In this document: piece after piece, positions 63,483 to 64,000 of the stretch
How the letters are laid out: the number at the start of each line of letters is the position of its first letter
How positions within the stretch are numbered: the first letter of the stretch is position 1
From: an uncultured Ilyobacter sp.
Lineage (GTDB): Bacteria; Fusobacteriota; Fusobacteriia; Fusobacteriales; Fusobacteriaceae
Assembly (NCBI RefSeq): GCF_963668515.1
Contig: NZ_OY764866.1
Span: forward strand, 496,001-560,000
Direction of reading: 5' to 3'
Length of the DNA stretch: 64,000 nucleotides
Translations under genes and position numbers: made by a program
Notes under the pieces: generated by a model
Seen by the model: the letters and a program-made list of their open reading frames with translations, nothing else
Database searches by the model: none
What the model was told of the DNA's origin: nothing

Positions 63483-63525
63483 AAAAAAGCACCCCTTATG
63501 CCTCCTGTATAGAGGTATAGGGGTG
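63483..63525 (-). terminator. Intrinsic terminator of the small Cys-rich gene
   Basis: On the minus strand CACCCCTATACCTC...GAGGCATAAGGGGTG followed by CTTTTTTAT, about 60 bp after the stop of the gene at 63584. Confidence 0.85.
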
Positions 63526-63583
63526 GTTAATGTTTAAATTTTCTATTTTGAGATTCATTAATATCTAGGGCATCATGAGACTT

Positions 63584-63742
63584 CTATGAAACCTTTTGTT
63601 GAGATCCATTTGTAAGCTTCTGTTCTGACAGTTTTTGTGACTCAAGTACTTCTTTAGATAGCTCCTTGGCCATTTTTTTAAACTTTACTATACAGGCTGA
63701 ACAGTTTGTGACCAATCCCTCTTCAATACATTTTTTGCACAT
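63584..63742 (-). CDS. Small protein with two CxxC motifs
   Basis: 52 aa from ATG 63742 (MCKKCIEEGLVTNCSACIVK), preceded by TTGGAGGTGTCGATA; an in-frame ATG at 63766 lies before this site. C2xxC5 and C14xxC17 would bind a zinc or iron ion; the rest is a charged helix ending in QQKVS. Not recognised beyond this. A perfect palindrome (AAATGGC-TCAT-GCCATTT, 63756-63773) lies just upstream of the ribosome site and may be an operator. Confidence 0.7.
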   Translation of the reverse strand: MCKKCIEEGLVTNCSACIVKFKKMAKELSKEVLESQKLSEQKLTNGSQQKVS

Positions 63743-63861
63743 TATCGACACCTCCAAATGGCTCATGCCATTTATCTTAAATTATAAAATTAATATCGGC
63801 CATAGACTCTTAGAATAAATTTTCTTTTTATAAAAACAGTTACCTTTATATATTGTTTCTA

Positions 63862-64000
63862 TTAATAGTCCCCTTGGGATATCATAGCGTTTGCAACTTT
63901 TTCAAAGCCTGCAATATTTGCACCGGCCACCAGATTGTATCCAAATCCATACTTTTCAGAAGCATTAGCTGCTGTATTGTGGATGTTGATCATGATGTCC
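63862..64000 (-). CDS. gdhA: Glutamate dehydrogenase, C-terminal end (partial)
   Basis: The last 46 codons of a gene that continues beyond the right edge. The translation ends NLVAGANIAGFEKVANAMIS QGDY (split here after S), which matches the C terminus of NADP-type hexameric glutamate dehydrogenase (YVxGANIAGFxKVADAMxxQG). It would interconvert glutamate and 2-oxoglutarate plus ammonia, and thus feeds the arginine pathway nearby. Identification rests on this short tail. Confidence 0.85.
   Translation of the reverse strand, partial: DIMINIHNTAANASEKYGFGYNLVAGANIAGFEKVANAMISQGDY

Overview
The window is AT-rich, anaerobe-type DNA with strong AGGAGG-like ribosome binding sites. Its gene content fits Fusobacteriota of the Ilyobacter/Propionigenium kind: a cas4-cas1-cas2 module, a complete selA-selB-selC selenocysteine set, an argC-argJ-carAB-argB-argD-argF operon, an RND-MFP-TolC pump (so a Gram-negative envelope), and at the right edge what looks like the end of a glutamate dehydrogenase gene. 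The genus is inferred; no rRNA gene is present.

Layout. 1-1.7 kb: the 3' end of a cas operon (cas4 partial, cas1, cas2) and a leader with inverted repeats. 1.9-11.5 kb: one very large CRISPR array, about 146 repeats of a 30-nt unit by hand count, with one seven-unit tandem duplication, one single-unit duplication and one spacer present twice with different lengths. The distal end of the array is cut inside a repeat by an intact IS3-family element (11.6-12.85 kb), whose other end replaces the 3' end of a MATE efflux gene. 12.7-29.7 kb: mostly ordinary accessory genes: MarR-MATE, an RraA-like gene, a symporter, a Crp/Fnr regulator, the RND pump operon, a nitroreductase, a cupin, a CPBP protease, thpR and an M15-like peptidase. 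Two genes here look like in-frame chimeras left by deletions (HAD::HD at 15.4 kb; unknown::nitroreductase at 28.2 kb). 29.7-35.9 kb: gene-poor, with a MITE-like element, decayed transposase pieces, a GGDEF/EAL gene preceded by what looks like the 3' half of a c-di-GMP-I riboswitch, and a 43-codon ORF. 35.9-46.3 kb: a type I restriction-modification operon, hsdM-yhcG-yhcG-hsdS-[DUF3800, zinc-ribbon, unknown]-hsdR-ydbC. The genes just before hsdR look like an insertion, because the 5' end of hsdR is duplicated in front of them. 46.6-51 kb: selC (minus strand), a C_GCAxxG_C_C gene with a 3' frameshift, selA and selB. 51-61.2 kb: the arginine/carbamoyl-phosphate operon on the minus strand. It is preceded by a promoter, a 19-codon leader ORF with four AGG arginine codons, and two intrinsic terminators: an apparent ribosome-mediated arginine attenuator. 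61.5-64 kb: 5-formyl-THF cyclo-ligase, two adjacent MITE copies (one carrying a GC-richer, probably structured insert), a long hairpin, a small Cys-rich gene and the gdhA 3' end.

The two best leads are the arginine leader-peptide attenuator (about 60.9-61.2 kb) and the three-copy MITE family with its structured insert. The array truncation by the IS and the cargo inside the hsd operon are the clearest records of rearrangement. All calls come from reading the sequence; no database search was run.
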